Source: Scytonema hofmannii PCC 7110 (GTDB lineage Bacteria > Cyanobacteriota > Cyanobacteriia > Cyanobacteriales > Nostocaceae). Taken from it: a DNA stretch of 64,000 bases. Positions 62,911 through 64,000 of this stretch are shown one piece after another; the stretch's first letter is position 1; every line of letters starts with the position of its first letter. The stretch spans positions 5,516,457 through 5,580,456 of the forward strand of contig NZ_KQ976354.1 of the NCBI RefSeq assembly GCF_000346485.2, read 5' to 3'. Position numbers and translations under genes: made by a program. The notes beneath the pieces were generated by a model. The model made no database searches. It worked only from the letters and a program-made list of their open reading frames with translations, and was not told where the DNA came from.

Positions 62911-62929
62911 TTGTAGACACTGTCTACAA
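62911..62929. promoter_or_regulatory. Perfect 19-bp dyad, operator-like
   Basis: TTGTAGACA-C-TGTCTACAA. A perfect inverted repeat of nine-base arms in otherwise featureless sequence; the shape is that of a dimeric repressor site. No regulator gene is adjacent. Confidence 0.4.
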
Positions 62930-63005
62930 TGTAAAATCAACTTGTGGCTGGACTTTCAGCCATTTCAAGAGTTGAGACTATATATAAATCTGCGAACCCA
63001 CATTT

Positions 63006-63024
63006 GCGAATAATATTCGCGAAC
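63006..63024. promoter_or_regulatory. Spaced GCGAAY direct-repeat motif, second copy
   Basis: GCGAAT-7 nt-GCGAAC, the same motif and 13-bp period as at 33412-33430. It lies 12 bases beyond the 3' end of a plasmid-type pseudogene. Confidence 0.4.
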
Positions 63025-63035
63025 AAAATGATTGA

Positions 63036-63437
63036 TTAATCTTGCTTATATTTTTTAGCTTCGTCTATCAAATCAGCTGACCCTTGGAGTAAAGTATCTA
63101 TAGCTCGTTGCAGTCCTTCAATCTTGGCTCGAATAGCGACTTGCTCAACTGCCATTAGGTAAGCTTGACTACCAGCTTTGCCAAGATGTTTATATTTAGT
63201 CAACTTCCCTTTGGTTTTTGTGGGGAAGATGGCGGCGGTTGCTTGTAACTTATAGTATCAGTAAGCTCCGCTTTTCCCTTTAGCTAAGTAGCGCACTATC
63301 CAGCAACCAGGAGGAGCAACTAATCCAGTTGCTTGGAGATCTTTAATTTCTTTTTCTAAACGCTCTATTGCACTAACTAATTGGTCAGTACGTATAGCTA
63401 AATCATTTTGTGAGGAGCCTTTAACATCTGATGGCAT
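63036..63437 (-). pseudogene. Plasmid-type protein with one premature stop
   Basis: A 133-residue reading frame is broken only by TGA at codon 60 (63258-63260). It reads SQNDLAIRTDQLVSAIERLE, PGCWIVRYLAKGKSGAY, stop, YYKLQATAAIFPTKTKGKLT, KYKHLGKAGSQAYLMAVEQV, IEGLQRAIDTLL. Trp (TGG) is the expected residue at the stop. The two halves form one coherent small basic protein of a kind I recall from cyanobacterial plasmids; its function is unknown. The ATG at 63437 directly adjoins a HigB fragment on the other strand. Confidence 0.7.
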
Positions 63438-63446
63438 TTACGTTCC

Positions 63447-63566
63447 TTGCGTTTAAATAGCCAGTGGCGTCTAATCGTGACACTGGATGAGGATGAACAG
63501 GGACATTACCTCACAATAATCGATATCGAAGATTACCCTAACCGGAGCAGCAGGGGAGATAGCAAT
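63447..63566 (+). pseudogene. HigB toxin C-terminal fragment fused to higA frame
   Basis: The codons before the HigA start read LNSQWRLIVTLDEDEQGHYL then TIIDIEDYPNR. This is the C-terminal strand pair of HigB-type RelE toxins, which normally ends IDYH-stop. Here loss of one base in the CACTAA region (CCTAA) removes the stop and lets the frame continue into HigA. The toxin's first 65 or so residues are missing. Confidence 0.7.
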
Positions 63567-63863
63567 ATGAGCCAGAAGCTAACACCAGCGAGAGTATCAA
63601 CACCAGGAAAAATTTTATGTAGAGAATTAGAAGCGCGTGGCTGGACACAGAAAGATTTAGCAGAAATTATGGGTTGTCCAGTTCAGACCATTAACGAAAT
63701 AATCCGAGGAAATAAGCAAATTACACCAGAAACAGCTATCGAACTCTCTCAAGCTTTAGGGACTTCTCCTGAGTTCTGGACAAACCTTGAGACAAAATAT
63801 CGTCTTCACCTAGCGGGAAAAGAAAAAAAGGAGCAAGACATAGCTCGGAAATTGGATTGGTAA
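63567..63863 (+). CDS. higA: HigA-type antitoxin
   Basis: A 98-residue protein: TPARVSTPGKILCRELEARG, then a Cro/CI-type helix-turn-helix (TQKDLAEIMGCPVQTINEII) and the HigA signature ITPETAIELSQALGTSPEFW, with a basic tail. HigA binds HigB and represses the higBA operon. The ATG at 63567 has GGGGAGAT seven bases upstream; the open frame extends back to 63447 only through the broken toxin. Toxin gone, antitoxin intact. Confidence 0.88.
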   Translation: MSQKLTPARVSTPGKILCRELEARGWTQKDLAEIMGCPVQTINEIIRGNKQITPETAIELSQALGTSPEFWTNLETKYRLHLAGKEKKEQDIARKLDW

Positions 63864-63879
63864 CTAGGTTAACCTAGTT
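63862..63879. terminator. 18-bp perfect palindrome after higA
   Basis: AACTAGGTTAACCTAGTT overlaps the higA stop codon (the AA of TAA). It could be a weak terminator or a protein-binding site; there is no T-run. Confidence 0.4.
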
Positions 63880-64000
63880 GGTTAACATAACCATGTATTT
63901 TATCAAAGGAAGCCGTCCTTGAACGCTATTTTCAGTAAAACTACGCTAGTTGTTAGCTCACACAGAGCATAAATTGTGATAGAGACCGAAAGTTATAACT

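Larger units (their letters stand above)
62205..63035. other. Gene-free accessory region
   Basis: About 830 bases with scattered stops on both strands. It holds the heptamer array at 62652-62679, the dyad at 62911-62929 and the GCGAAY motif at 63006-63024. Probably decayed mobile DNA. Confidence 0.45.

Noticed and set aside
1-64000. tRNA or rRNA genes
   Set aside because: No T-loop GTTCRANNC context with a plausible acceptor stem and no rRNA-like conserved blocks were noticed; a tRNAscan run would settle this.

Overview
The window looks like chromosome (with embedded plasmid- and transposon-derived debris) from a filamentous, probably heterocyst-forming cyanobacterium of the Nostocales type. 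The signs are an nblA gene for phycobilisome breakdown, many GCGATCGC (HIP1) octamers, seven-base tandem repeats between genes, a short sensor-less KdpD, Uma2/DUF820 proteins and paired AarF kinase and PP2C genes. The genus cannot be fixed from the sequence alone.

Layout. 0-4.2 kb: two Uma2 nucleases, an ABC-F ATPase and a ParDE toxin-antitoxin pair. 4.5-15 kb: a pentapeptide-repeat membrane protein, a membrane Ser/Thr kinase, a small cyanobacterial protein followed by an AarF/UbiB kinase and a PP2C phosphatase, nblA, a second Ser/Thr kinase, and a complete group II intron in the leader of that kinase. 15-19 kb: a conserved small protein, a lone HicB, a TnpB-only IS605-type element and anmK. 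19-26 kb: the potassium uptake operon kdpA-kdpB-kdpC-kdpD(short), with a LuxR-type response regulator divergent from it. 26-32 kb: a broken VapBC-like pair and a 1,527-residue RTX/Calx-beta/cadherin-like exoprotein. 32-40 kb: a rearranged accessory zone holding an orphan immunity gene with a decayed papain-fold toxin tail, transposase scraps, a relaxase/primase-like remnant, two tandem MscS channels, fragments of GH31, HdeD, DedA and MscS-like genes, and an intact DedA. 40-52 kb: lipoproteins, a DUF1400 alpha/beta hydrolase, a GH15 glucoamylase split by an IS, an LLM-family flavin oxidoreductase and membrane/HAD proteins. 52-58 kb: a 1,856-residue TamB-like protein. 58-64 kb: a response regulator, then a run of broken genes (truncated hybrid kinase, HPP-protein tail, copper-binding four-helix protein, IS630 scrap, plasmid-type gene, HigB tail joined to HigA).

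How the parts work together. Kdp supplies high-affinity K+ uptake under K+ limitation, and two MscS channels give the opposite, solute-release function. The AarF-PP2C-kinase-nblA block is rich in signalling genes beside light-harvesting turnover. The 32-40 and 61-64 kb zones read as graveyards of integrated plasmid/transposon DNA in which toxin-antitoxin, polymorphic toxin and metal-handling genes are decaying. I found no tRNA, rRNA or CRISPR array. The most informative observations are the toxin tail with its surviving immunity gene, a group II intron reverse transcriptase whose active-site YADD reads YAND, the exactly reconstructable IS insertion in the glucoamylase, and a pair of 13-bp-spaced GCGAAY motifs beside plasmid-type genes at two distant sites.
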